Part shown: positions 1-6,762 of the stretch, piece after piece
How positions within the stretch are numbered: the stretch's first letter is position 1
How the letters are laid out: each line of letters starts with the position of its first letter
DNA from: Deltaproteobacteria bacterium RBG_13_49_15
Lineage (GTDB): Bacteria > Desulfobacterota > Desulfobacteria > Desulfobacterales > UBA2156
Direction of reading: 5' to 3'
DNA length: 8,150 nucleotides
Assembly: GCA_001797695.1 (NCBI GenBank)
Contig: MGQD01000108.1
Coordinates: 19,725-27,874, forward strand
Notes under the pieces: generated by a model
Seen by the model: the letters and a program-made list of their open reading frames with translations, nothing else
Told to the model about the DNA's origin: nothing
Database searches by the model: none
Made by a program: the position numbers and the translations under genes

Positions 1-761
1 GTATCGTTTAAGGAATAACCGATGATGGTCAGTAATGCGGCGATAATGGGAAGGGTGAACTCTTTATCGAGCAGGGAAAAAATACCCACGGTAATTGTCA
101 CATCGTGAATCAGCGCAACGATCGCGCCCATGGCGTATTTCAGGTTCAGCACCCAGAATAAGAAGAGCGTGACGGCAAGCGCAGATGCAATCAGAAACGG
201 GATGCTCACATTGAAAAACGTGAGAGCATAAACAGCTCCGATCAGCGACCCTCCCAAAATGGCGCTGACCACCCACTTGAATTCAAACCGACCGGAAATA
301 TAGATGGCGATAAAAAGAAGAGAGTAGAAAATAGCAAATAACGCCTTTTCTCTTAAGTCTTTACCAACCTGAGGGCCGACCATTTCCGTACGGCGAACTT
401 CAACGTCCTTGCCGGTGGCGCCTTTTAAGGCTGTCTTGACCGTATCCGAAAAACCTTCCGGAGTCTTTATGGTTTTATCGATCCGGACAAGGTATTCATT
501 ATCCTTTTTCTCCCCGAAGGTTTGAACAGTCGGATTATCAAGTCCGATGGAGCGAAGTCCGGACTTGATGTCGTCGATGGCGGCGGGCGCTGTGAATTTG
601 ACCTGAATCACTGTCCCTCCGGCAAAATCGATCCCGTACCGGGGTCCTTTGTGAAAGATAAGGGAAACAATGCCGATCAGAATTAAAATGCCCGATGCAA
701 TGAAGCAGATGTTTTTTTTACCTAAAAAGTCAATGTTGATATCGGACTTGATGAATTGCAT
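1..761 (-). CDS. secF: SecF, protein translocase subunit (3' end outside window)
   Basis: SecF pairs with SecD and YajC and uses the proton motive force to help the SecYEG channel export proteins across the inner membrane. I translated 253 codons from the ATG at 759-761; an AAAAGGAT ribosome site lies 10 nt upstream. Visible parts are a first membrane helix (about residues 17-35), the family motif YGIDFAGGT (42-50), a periplasmic domain to about residue 125, MVGPQVGKDL (127-136), a helix ending at RFEF (158-161), GAIVALIHD (212-220), and GYSLNDT at the window edge. That last motif is normally followed by VVVFDRIRE, so roughly 60-100 residues are missing. The spacing is odd: RFE to the HD of the next helix is 61 residues here and about 15 in E. 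coli SecF as I remember it, so about 46 hydrophobic residues are inserted. The gene lies 94 bp after secD. The identification is secure. Confidence 0.96.
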   Translation of the reverse strand, partial: MQFIKSDINIDFLGKKNICFIASGILILIGIVSLIFHKGPRYGIDFAGGTVIQVKFTAPAAIDDIKSGLRSIGLDNPTVQTFGEKKDNEYLVRIDKTIKTPEGFSDTVKTALKGATGKDVEVRRTEMVGPQVGKDLREKALFAIFYSLLFIAIYISGRFEFKWVVSAILGGSLIGAVYALTFFNVSIPFLIASALAVTLFLFWVLNLKYAMGAIVALIHDVTITVGIFSLLDKEFTLPIIAALLTIIGYSLND

Positions 762-855
762 GTCTTTTTTATCCTTTTACGGTTGCGAATTCTCCGCGCT
801 TGGAGTTGAACCGGCGCCTTTTCCGACTGTAAGCGATCACTGAGGATATATGGGT

Positions 856-2433
856 TTATACGCTTAATTGTTTCATTTTCCGGTTGATTAACAGATACTC
901 GAAAATGGAACGTGTCATGATCAGCGCGGTGAACATGCTGGTCAGGACACCGATGCTCAGCGTCACCGCAAACCCTTTGACCGGTCCGGTCCCGAATTGA
1001 AACAGAACCAATGCGGCAATCAGCGTGGTTATGTTTGAATCCAAAATCGTCAGGGTTGCCCTGTCGAATCCGGCATCCACCGATGCTTTAGGGGTTTTTC
1101 CAAGGCGCAGTTCTTCGCGGATGCGCTCGAATATCAAGACATTGGCGTCTACCGCCATGCCGATGGTCAAAACGATGCCGGCGATCCCCGGGAGGGTGAG
1201 GGTGGCCTGGAAGCCGGCAAGGCCGGCAGCGATAATAAGTATGTTGATGATAAGGGCGACATCGGCAATTACGCCCGAAAAACTATAATATATACCCATG
1301 AACAAAATAACGAGAAGGCCCCCTACAAATCCGGAAATAATCCCTTTCCGAATCGAATCGGATCCGAGGGAGGGCCCTACGGTTCTCTCTTCGATGATGT
1401 TAACGGGCGCCGGAAGCGCACCTGCCCGAAGAACGATGGCCAGATCGCGCGCTTCGTCCATGGTAAAGCTCCCGGTGATTCGGGCCTGACCGCCCCCGAT
1501 CTTTTCCTGGATGACCGGTGCGCTGTAAACGTTTTGATCCAAAACGATGGCCAACCGTTTTTTGACATTTTCTTCGGTGATCCGTTCAAAGAGACGGGCG
1601 CCCTTTTTATCGAAGGTGATGGAGACGTATGGTTCGTTATACTGTGAATCGATCTCCACCCTTGCTTCGGTCAAGTATGCACCGGTCAGCAGTGTTTGTT
1701 TTTTGATCAGGAAAGGGGTTTTAGTCGTTCGTTGCGTTTTTGTGTCCTCAACGGTTTGATAGAGGATTTCGCTTCCGACCGGGATATCGCCTTTCAAAGC
1801 ATCCTCAACGGAGTGGGTTTCATCCAGAAGTTTAAATTCCAGAAGGGCGGTTTTTCCGATGAGTTCCTTGGCCCGCTCGGTATCCTTGATGCCCGGTAAT
1901 TGAATGAGGATCCTATTGTTTCCCTGCCTCCGGATGTCCGGTTCGCTCACTCCAAACTGATCGATCCGGTTTCGAATGGTTTCCAGGGCCTGGTCAACGG
2001 CTAATTTTTTAATATGCGCATTCTCTGCATCCGGAAGATCCATCATCGCTGAAAAAATGCCGTTTTGATTCGACCTGGAGATCATCCGCAGATCTTTATA
2101 TTCCTTATCCAAAAGCGTTTCGAATTTGTCGATGCTTTCCTGACCTTCGATCTTAACCGATATCCTGATCCTCTCCACCAGTTCGATGGTGGATTGCCCG
2201 GCCTGTTCTTGTCTTAGCAATCTTCGCATATCCTGGACGATCCGTTCCATTGTGCTTTCAACCGCTTTTTCGGTATCGACTTCCAGAACGAGATGCATTC
2301 CTCCTTGCAGATCAAGTCCAAGATTGATCCGCTTGTATGGCCACAGTTTGGGGTTTATGGTGGGAATCACATAAATGATCGCCGCTGCAACCGCCACCAG
2401 GGAGAGGAGCGCTTTCCATGAAATGCTTTTCAA
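856..2433 (-). CDS. secD: SecD, protein translocase subunit
   Basis: SecD is the larger partner of SecF in the proton-driven complex that assists Sec export. The 525-residue product has an N-terminal membrane helix (about 7-25) and the family motif GLDLQGGMHLVLEV (39-52). A large periplasmic region (about 55-355) includes IRNRIDQFGVSEPDI (153-167) and ALPAPVNIIEERTVGPSLG (339-357). Five C-terminal helices follow (about 364-507). The hallmark TIGMAVDANVLIFERIREE (423-441) carries the membrane Asp429, which corresponds to the Asp implicated in proton movement in this family. The protein is shorter than the 615-residue E. coli SecD but normal for many other bacteria. The start is TTG: an in-frame TGA lies 24 nt upstream, the next internal Met is residue 46 (inside the hallmark motif), and a GAAAGGGA ribosome site sits 7 nt upstream. 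Confidence 0.97.
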   Translation of the reverse strand: MKSISWKALLSLVAVAAAIIYVIPTINPKLWPYKRINLGLDLQGGMHLVLEVDTEKAVESTMERIVQDMRRLLRQEQAGQSTIELVERIRISVKIEGQESIDKFETLLDKEYKDLRMISRSNQNGIFSAMMDLPDAENAHIKKLAVDQALETIRNRIDQFGVSEPDIRRQGNNRILIQLPGIKDTERAKELIGKTALLEFKLLDETHSVEDALKGDIPVGSEILYQTVEDTKTQRTTKTPFLIKKQTLLTGAYLTEARVEIDSQYNEPYVSITFDKKGARLFERITEENVKKRLAIVLDQNVYSAPVIQEKIGGGQARITGSFTMDEARDLAIVLRAGALPAPVNIIEERTVGPSLGSDSIRKGIISGFVGGLLVILFMGIYYSFSGVIADVALIINILIIAAGLAGFQATLTLPGIAGIVLTIGMAVDANVLIFERIREELRLGKTPKASVDAGFDRATLTILDSNITTLIAALVLFQFGTGPVKGFAVTLSIGVLTSMFTALIMTRSIFEYLLINRKMKQLSV

Positions 2434-2440
2434 TGTTGGT

Positions 2441-2448
2441 TCCCTTTC
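2441..2448 (-). promoter_or_regulatory. secD ribosome binding site supporting a TTG start
   Basis: The transcript reads GAAAGGGA, then 7 nt, then TTG at 2431-2433. With the in-frame stop just upstream, this fixes the secD start on a non-ATG codon. The site lies 37 nt downstream of the base of the long hairpin in this spacer, so it is not sequestered by that structure as drawn. Confidence 0.6.
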
Positions 2449-2484
2449 TTCGGGTCAAAATCGGTTTGTCTCGTTTATCACACA

Positions 2485-2577
2485 AAAGCCCCGGAAACGG
2501 GTTAATATGCATAACGGACGCCGTTCCATAGAGAGAAGCAATGGCAGCGTTATGCAAATCCGATTTCCCGGGGCTTT
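2485..2577 (-). repeat. Long imperfect inverted repeat (hairpin) between yajC and secD
   Basis: The 155-bp yajC–secD spacer holds one long foldable structure. AAAGCCCCGG (2485-2494) pairs with CCGGGGCTTT (2568-2577). The stem continues through 2495-2500 with 2560-2566, with single-base bulges at 2563 and 2567. After two more pairs and a 4-nt bulge, TGCATAACG (2508-2516) pairs with CGTTATGCA (2548-2556). I count 27 canonical pairs around a 31-nt apical region (2517-2547). On the minus-strand transcript the closing arm runs into CUUUUGUGUG, so it could be a weak attenuator that lowers secDF relative to yajC, an RNA processing or stability element, or a small mobile palindromic repeat. No clear target-site duplication is visible. 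The structure is read directly; the role is not known. Confidence 0.7.
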
Positions 2578-2588
2578 ATCCCCCTCGT

Positions 2589-2954
2589 TTAGGATGATTT
2601 TTTTTCTTCGGATTTAATGTCCTTCGGCGCCTGAGATTGAGGTGTTGTTTGAATCACGGCCCCCACATTCCCGCGGTTTAATTTTACCCTTACTTTTTCG
2701 GCGATTTCCACGGTAAGGACATTATCCTCGACACCTGTAATCCGGCCGTGAATCCCTCCGGCGGTGATAATGCGGTCTCCTTTTTTCACATTGCTGATCA
2801 TATTCCGATGGTCTTTGCTCTTCTTCTGCTGCGGCCGGATGAGAAGAAAATAGAAAATGACAAACATCAGAATAAGAGGGATAAATGCCGTAAATCCTCC
2901 TCCGGCGCCTTGCCCTGTAATACCTCCCTGGCCCATGGCATATGCTAGATTCAT
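2589..2954 (-). CDS. yajC: YajC, Sec translocase accessory subunit
   Basis: YajC is a small inner-membrane protein that copurifies with SecD and SecF. The 121-residue product begins with a short Gly-rich segment (GQGGITGQGAGGG, 8-20). One membrane helix follows (about 21-39), ending in the family signature FYFLLIRPQQKK (34-45). A cytoplasmic beta-rich domain then contains MISNVKKGDRIITAGG and an EIAEKVRVKLNR stretch. The tail is polar and Lys-rich (ending EEKKSS). The start is ambiguous: a TTG at 2955-2957 lies directly before the ATG at 2952-2954. I use the ATG; the TTG would add only one Met. The gene is 65 bp after the lipoprotein gene and 155 bp before secD. Size and motif are typical, so the assignment is secure. 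Confidence 0.96.
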   Translation of the reverse strand: MNLAYAMGQGGITGQGAGGGFTAFIPLILMFVIFYFLLIRPQQKKSKDHRNMISNVKKGDRIITAGGIHGRITGVEDNVLTVEIAEKVRVKLNRGNVGAVIQTTPQSQAPKDIKSEEKKSS

Positions 2955-2964
2955 CAAAATTCAA

Positions 2965-2973
2965 ACCTCCTTC
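2965..2973 (-). promoter_or_regulatory. Strong yajC ribosome binding site
   Basis: The transcript carries GAAGGAGGT, the best Shine-Dalgarno match in the window. It sits 7 nt before the TTG and 10 nt before the ATG of yajC, so either codon could be used. Its strength compared with the weaker sites of secD and secF suggests that YajC is translated at a higher rate than its partners (inference). Confidence 0.7.
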
Positions 2974-3019
2974 ACATTTTGTTTCTTTATGATAAACAAC
3001 GGTCGGTAATATATTTATT

Positions 3020-3667
3020 TTAATTCCAATTCAGCTCGGCATTTCCGCGCACACCCGTTATGATTAATTTAATTTTGGCCGCACCCGTTTCGGGAACGGT
3101 TTTCTCCTTGGGTCCGTTTTTCTTGAACCGAACGGCATAGATGGACTTCCACGGAGACGTATAAGGAAAGAAATATTGAGTAACGGGATCCATTTTTTTC
3201 TTTTCGATTTTAGCCGGCTCTATGCGAATGGCTTCATTCATAACGAGATACAATCTCCATGCAGGGGTTTTTTTATCGAAATCGTTGATACGGCTTTCCG
3301 GCATAAAAGAAGCGATCAGAAATTCGTTGTGGTTTTCCGCAGCAAGCATCTCATCTTGCTCTAAGCGCTTTCTGTCTGATTCATTCAACTTAAAAACCCG
3401 CGCATATTCATTGACATAGGCTTTCCTGAAGTCCGTTGACTTGTAAGTGGCGGTTACCATCAATTCAAGATCAAATCCCTTGTAAATTCGGGCTTCCCGG
3501 GTCCAGAGATCCAGGTTGGGTTGATAACTTCCTCCCTGATACGGAGAGCCGGTTTTAACGAATCCTTTGAGGGGGTCATCATGAGCGCAACCCCCCATGA
3601 CGGAGAGGGTGATTGCAAGCAAAAGAAAAAAAGAGGTTTGCTTAAATTCGAGACGCTTATTGCCCAT
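3020..3667 (-). CDS. Uncharacterised outer-membrane-type lipoprotein
   Basis: I do not recognise this family. The 215-residue product starts with a lipoprotein signal: a Lys/Arg-containing N-terminus (MGNKRLEFKQ), a hydrophobic run (about 12-24), and a Cys at residue 27 in SVMGGCAHDD. The -3 to -1 residues (MGG) are a slightly loose lipobox. Ala at +2 would favour outer-membrane delivery by the E. coli rule. The mature part is hydrophilic, with no further helix, and contains WRLYLVMNEAIRI and a C-terminal strand-like IKLIITGVRGNAELNWN. A longer form could start at 3697, but the ATG at 3665-3667 has AAGGA 5 nt upstream and gives a normal signal peptide. This ATG overlaps the purB stop by 11 nt, suggesting translational coupling. 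Its place before yajC-secDF may hint at an envelope role, but no function can be assigned. Confidence 0.8.
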   Translation of the reverse strand: MGNKRLEFKQTSFFLLLAITLSVMGGCAHDDPLKGFVKTGSPYQGGSYQPNLDLWTREARIYKGFDLELMVTATYKSTDFRKAYVNEYARVFKLNESDRKRLEQDEMLAAENHNEFLIASFMPESRINDFDKKTPAWRLYLVMNEAIRIEPAKIEKKKMDPVTQYFFPYTSPWKSIYAVRFKKNGPKEKTVPETGAAKIKLIITGVRGNAELNWN

Positions 3668-4970
3668 GAGCTTCCTTTTTTCCGAATACCCGACCAAATA
3701 TGGCGCTGATATACTTTAAATGGGAATTGGCGTCAAATAGTTCTTCAATTTTTTCAGGATTTAGGTAACGGGCAATCCGTTTATCTTTTTGTATCAACCG
3801 CTTAAAGTCCTTTTTCCGGTTCCAGGCATTCATGGCATTTGATTGGACCATCCGGTAGGCATCCTCCCGCGTGGCGCCGGCATCGGTAAGCGCCAGAAGG
3901 ACCTGTTGGGAAAAAATGAGGCCTCTGGTCAAGTTCAGATTGGCTTTCATTTTTTCAGGATAAACCACGAGGTTTTGGATTAATTGGGTCATGCGATTCA
4001 GCACATAGTCCATCAGAATGGTGCTGTCCGGTGCAATCACCCGTTCCACAGATGAATGGCTGATGTCCCGTTCATGCCAGAGGCTGATATTCTCCATGGA
4101 TGCCATCGCGTTTCCCCGCAGGATTCGGGCCAGTCCGGAGAGATTCTCGGAGCCGATGGGGTTCCGTTTGTGGGGCATGGATGAAGATCCTTTTTGCCCT
4201 TTTGAGAAATATTCTTCCGCTTCGAGGACTTCGGTCCGCTGAAGGTGCCGGATTTCGGTGGCCATTTTTTCAACGGAAGATCCCATGATGGCAAGGGCGG
4301 TGAAATATTGGGCATACCGGTCCCTCTGGATAATCTGGGTGGAGGCCGGAGCAGGTTTTAAACCGAGTTTTTTACAGATATAGGCCTCGATTTCCGGGGG
4401 AATATTGGCAAATGTGCCGACCGCCCCCGATATTTTTCCGTAGCTGATGGTATCCACAGCGCTTTGAAAGCGGGCGTTATTCCGTTTCATCTCATCGTAC
4501 CAGACCGCAAGTTTCAATCCAAATGTAATCGGCTCTGCGTGGATTCCATGGGACCGGCCGATCATGATGGTGTAACGGTGTTCCATGGCTCTTTCCCGGA
4601 TGGCGCCCTGCAGTTTGTGAATGTCATTAAGGATAATATGTCCGGCCTCTTTCAAGAGAAAGGCCATACCGGTGTCGAGGATGTCAGAAGATGTGAGCCC
4701 CATATGGATGAACCTGGAATCCGGCCCCACATTCTCGGCGACATTCGTCAAAAAGGCAATCACATCATGCTTGGTTTCGGCTTCGATTTCCTCGATGCGC
4801 GCTACCGAAAACGCCGCTCGTTTCTTAATATTCCTTAGCGCTTCTTCCTGGATCTTCCCGATCTTGGCCATGGCCTCGCAGGCCAAAATTTCAATCCTGA
4901 GCCATGTTTCGTATTTTTTTTCGTCGGTCCAAAGCTCCCCCATCTCGTTTCGGGTATACCGTTTGATCAT
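3657..4970 (-). CDS. purB: Adenylosuccinate lyase
   Basis: This cytoplasmic enzyme of the fumarase/aspartase superfamily acts twice in purine synthesis. It releases fumarate from SAICAR to give AICAR, and from adenylosuccinate to give AMP. The 437-residue length matches the short bacterial (Bacillus/Thermotoga-like) form. Visible family features are KHDVIAF (67-73, with His68), GLTSSDI (91-97), GRSHGIHAEP (138-147, with the catalytic-type His141), and the superfamily signature GSSSMPHKRNPIGSEN (261-276), whose mobile-loop Ser is the expected general base. The C-terminal domain ends around FGRVFGKKEAHGQ. The start is the ATG at 4968-4970, with only a weak GGGAAA ribosome site 7 nt upstream. 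It lies 106 bp after rng and overlaps the lipoprotein start by 11 nt. No defect is visible. Confidence 0.97.
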   Translation of the reverse strand: MIKRYTRNEMGELWTDEKKYETWLRIEILACEAMAKIGKIQEEALRNIKKRAAFSVARIEEIEAETKHDVIAFLTNVAENVGPDSRFIHMGLTSSDILDTGMAFLLKEAGHIILNDIHKLQGAIRERAMEHRYTIMIGRSHGIHAEPITFGLKLAVWYDEMKRNNARFQSAVDTISYGKISGAVGTFANIPPEIEAYICKKLGLKPAPASTQIIQRDRYAQYFTALAIMGSSVEKMATEIRHLQRTEVLEAEEYFSKGQKGSSSMPHKRNPIGSENLSGLARILRGNAMASMENISLWHERDISHSSVERVIAPDSTILMDYVLNRMTQLIQNLVVYPEKMKANLNLTRGLIFSQQVLLALTDAGATREDAYRMVQSNAMNAWNRKKDFKRLIQKDKRIARYLNPEKIEELFDANSHLKYISAIFGRVFGKKEAHGQ

Positions 4971-5076
4971 GATTTAATTTCCCATTTCAGTAAATCGGCA
5001 CGGTGAAGACCGGTGCTTTCGTAAATCTGTAGAAAACATTGGATAATTGAGCTGATATAATAATCGGAAAGATGTG

Positions 5077-6552
5077 TCAACCGGTCTTGATCGATTCGAA
5101 GATCAATTCACTTTCTCCAGGCGCCATAGAGGATTGGGCTTCAATGAGAATACTGCACTCCCGCCGGGTTTCCAGCTCCAGGAGTTCCTTCCGTTTTTTA
5201 TTCAAAAGATAAGCAGCTACTTCGGTAGGTAGAGTTGCTTTAACTACCGGTTTTTTCTCTCTGAGGGTGTCGAGCTGCAGCTTTCTTAAAAACCGAAGTG
5301 CAAGCGTCTCAACAGACGGCGTGAGTCCTTTTCCCCGGCAGTATTTACAGGGCTCATAGCTGGTCGATTCGATGGAAGGGTGGATTCTCTGTCGCGACAT
5401 TTCCATCAGTCCGAATTTCGAAATTTTTCCGATGGATGTTCTGGCTTTGTCGGACTTTAACTGCGATTTGAGGACGCGCTCCAATTCGACTCTATGCTTT
5501 TGATCCTTCATGTCGATGAAATCGATGACGATAAGACCGCCGAGGTCTCTTAAATGAAGCTGCCGTGCTATTTCTTCGGCTGCTTCTAGATTGGTCTGCA
5601 ACGCAGTCTGTTCAATCGATTTTTTCTGGGTGGCCTTTCCTGAATTGACATCGATGGCCACCAACGCTTCGGTCTGATCGATGACGATGGAGCCTCCGGA
5701 TTTGAGCTCGACACGGCTTTCAAATATCGAGGCGATCTGATCCTCGAGTTGATGTTTTGTGAAAACAGGTTCCGGGTCCTTGTGGAGTTTGACGATATCG
5801 GCATGCCGGGAAGAGATCATTTTCACAAACTCCTTGACCTCGTGATAGACCGACTCGTCGTCCACCAGGATCTCTTTAATATCCGGCGTCAGGTGATCCC
5901 GAATGGATCGGATCACAAGATTCCGTTCTTTATAAAGAAGTGCCGGGGCTTTTTGAGTTATCCCCATTTTTTTAATATTTTTCCACAAACGCAGCAGGTA
6001 TCCCAGGTCTCTTCCCAGGATTGTTTTGGTGCAATCGGAACCGACGGTTCGAACGATCAGGCCGAAACCTTCCGGAATCTTAAGCGAGTTCAACAACTCC
6101 TTGATCCGGTTGCGCTCCCCTTCATCCTCTATTTTCCTTGAGATTCCCTGGGTTTTACTTCCCGGCATCAGGACGATATATCTTCCCGGAAGCGAAATGA
6201 AGGTGGTCAGCATGGCCCCCTTTTGAGCGGATGGGTCTTTTGTGACCTGAACGAGAAGTTCCTGTCCCGATTTTATCAGGTTGCTGATGCCATGGTCCCC
6301 GGTATCCATGTCCTGAAAGTAGTCGCTGTGAATTTCGTGTTTTTGCAAAAAACCGTTTCGCTCAGCGCCGAAATCGACAAAAACGGCCTGAAGACTTGGA
6401 ACTATCCTGGAAATAACCCCCTTGTAAATGTTTCCCTGGATGATTTCCCGGGAGGCGCTTTCGATGAAAAACTCTTCCAGCTTGCTGTCTTTGACCTTTG
6501 CAATCCGGCACTCTTCGGCATCAAGGGCATTAATGAGAAGCTTGGTGCTCAT
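5077..6552 (-). CDS. rng: Ribonuclease G (RNase E/G family)
   Basis: RNase G is an endoribonuclease that cuts single-stranded, A/U-rich RNA, matures rRNA ends and turns over some mRNAs. The 491-residue product is almost exactly the size of E. coli RNase G (489), and it lacks the long C-terminal scaffold of RNase E. It has an N-terminal S1-like region (about 36-128; GNIYKGVISRIVPSLQAVFV), the catalytic DNase I-like part with AIDVNSGKAT (299-308, Asp301) and LIVIDFIDM (340-348, Asp344), and the zinc-link motif CKYCRGKG (402-409). Asp301 and Asp344 match the Mg-binding pair Asp303/Asp346 of RNase E. The ATG at 6550-6552 has AAAAGGAT 10 nt upstream. It is the first gene of the co-directional run; two palindromes lie about 50-90 nt upstream. 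No truncation or missing key residue is seen. Confidence 0.96.
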   Translation of the reverse strand: MSTKLLINALDAEECRIAKVKDSKLEEFFIESASREIIQGNIYKGVISRIVPSLQAVFVDFGAERNGFLQKHEIHSDYFQDMDTGDHGISNLIKSGQELLVQVTKDPSAQKGAMLTTFISLPGRYIVLMPGSKTQGISRKIEDEGERNRIKELLNSLKIPEGFGLIVRTVGSDCTKTILGRDLGYLLRLWKNIKKMGITQKAPALLYKERNLVIRSIRDHLTPDIKEILVDDESVYHEVKEFVKMISSRHADIVKLHKDPEPVFTKHQLEDQIASIFESRVELKSGGSIVIDQTEALVAIDVNSGKATQKKSIEQTALQTNLEAAEEIARQLHLRDLGGLIVIDFIDMKDQKHRVELERVLKSQLKSDKARTSIGKISKFGLMEMSRQRIHPSIESTSYEPCKYCRGKGLTPSVETLALRFLRKLQLDTLREKKPVVKATLPTEVAAYLLNKKRKELLELETRRECSILIEAQSSMAPGESELIFESIKTG

Positions 6553-6601
6553 ATTGGCAATATCCTTTTATGACCGGCTTGCTTCCCGCGAGCTCCGTCT
6601 T

Positions 6602-6641
6602 TTAATAAGCCTAAGGCTTATTAATAAACCCTAGGCTTATT
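6602..6641. repeat. Tandem AT-rich palindromes upstream of rng
   Basis: AATAAGCCTAAGGCTTATT (6604-6622) is a perfect 9+1+9 palindrome, extendable by two more base pairs on each side (6602-6624). It is followed immediately by a second copy, AATAAACCCTAGGCTTATT (6623-6641). On the minus strand the two 20-nt units agree at 17 positions. The array ends 50 bp before the rng start codon. Two adjacent symmetric sites of this size look like operators for a dimeric regulator; alternatively they form paired hairpins in the rng leader, where they could affect RNA decay or translation. They lack the U-run expected of a terminator of rng-sense transcripts. Confidence 0.65.
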
Positions 6642-6690
6642 GAAGCGGGGTCAAGGGGAAGCTATCCGAAATAAATATTTTCCTCACTGG

Positions 6691-6720
6691 GAAGCTCCGC
6701 CCTTCAGAGCGGGGAGCTTC
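6691..6720 (+). repeat. GC-rich hairpin, possibly an IS200/IS605-type end or a terminator
   Basis: GAAGCTCC (6691-6698) pairs with GGAGCTTC (6713-6720). The inner GC/GC pairs (6699-6700 with 6709-6710) extend the stem with a 2-base bulge around a short CCTTCAGA loop. On the plus strand it is followed by ACTTTATTTTATG, a loose T-rich tract. The form (GGAGCTTCAC after a hairpin with a CTTCAG loop) resembles, from memory, the right-end hairpins of IS200/IS605 and TnpB-only elements. No transposase or tnpB is present in the window, so at most this is a solitary end or remnant. A plus-strand terminator is the alternative. Confidence 0.55.
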
Positions 6721-6733
6721 ACTTTATTTTATG

Positions 6734-6762
6734 CTTAAATATTAAATTGTTATACAAGTCAA
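6734..6762 (-). promoter_or_regulatory. Candidate promoter for rng and downstream genes
   Basis: On the minus strand TTGACT (6757-6762) matches the sigma-70 -35 box at five of six positions. TTTAAG (6734-6739) stands 17 nt downstream as a modest -10 box in a very AT-rich stretch. A transcript from here would have a leader of about 175 nt that includes the GC-rich hairpin and both palindromes before rng. The -10 match is weak and the AT-rich context invites chance hits, so other start points are possible. Confidence 0.3.

Noticed and set aside
790..830. GGTTCAACTCC on the minus strand, resembling a tRNA T-loop
   Set aside because: The flanks do not form a T stem, and no anticodon arm, D arm or acceptor stem is found at tRNA distances.
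769..840. A 23-codon GTG-initiated basic peptide frame between secD and secF
   Set aside because: It has no ribosome site, no recognisable features, and its length is expected by chance.
2312..2557. A TTG-initiated frame (MHNAAIASLYGTASVMHINPF...) starting inside the yajC–secD hairpin and overlapping secD out of frame, considered as an export-sensing arrest peptide like VemP or SecM
   Set aside because: There is no ribosome site, no signal peptide, and the overlap with the secD coding region explains the open frame. The hairpin itself is the better-supported signal.
4464..4838. A 124-codon plus-strand frame inside purB
   Set aside because: It is fully antisense to purB, which has intact catalytic motifs across this stretch, and it shows no independent features.
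4998..5016. A small hairpin (GCACGG with CCGGTGC) between rng and purB, considered as a terminator
   Set aside because: The stem is only six pairs with a bulge, and no U-run follows on the minus strand.
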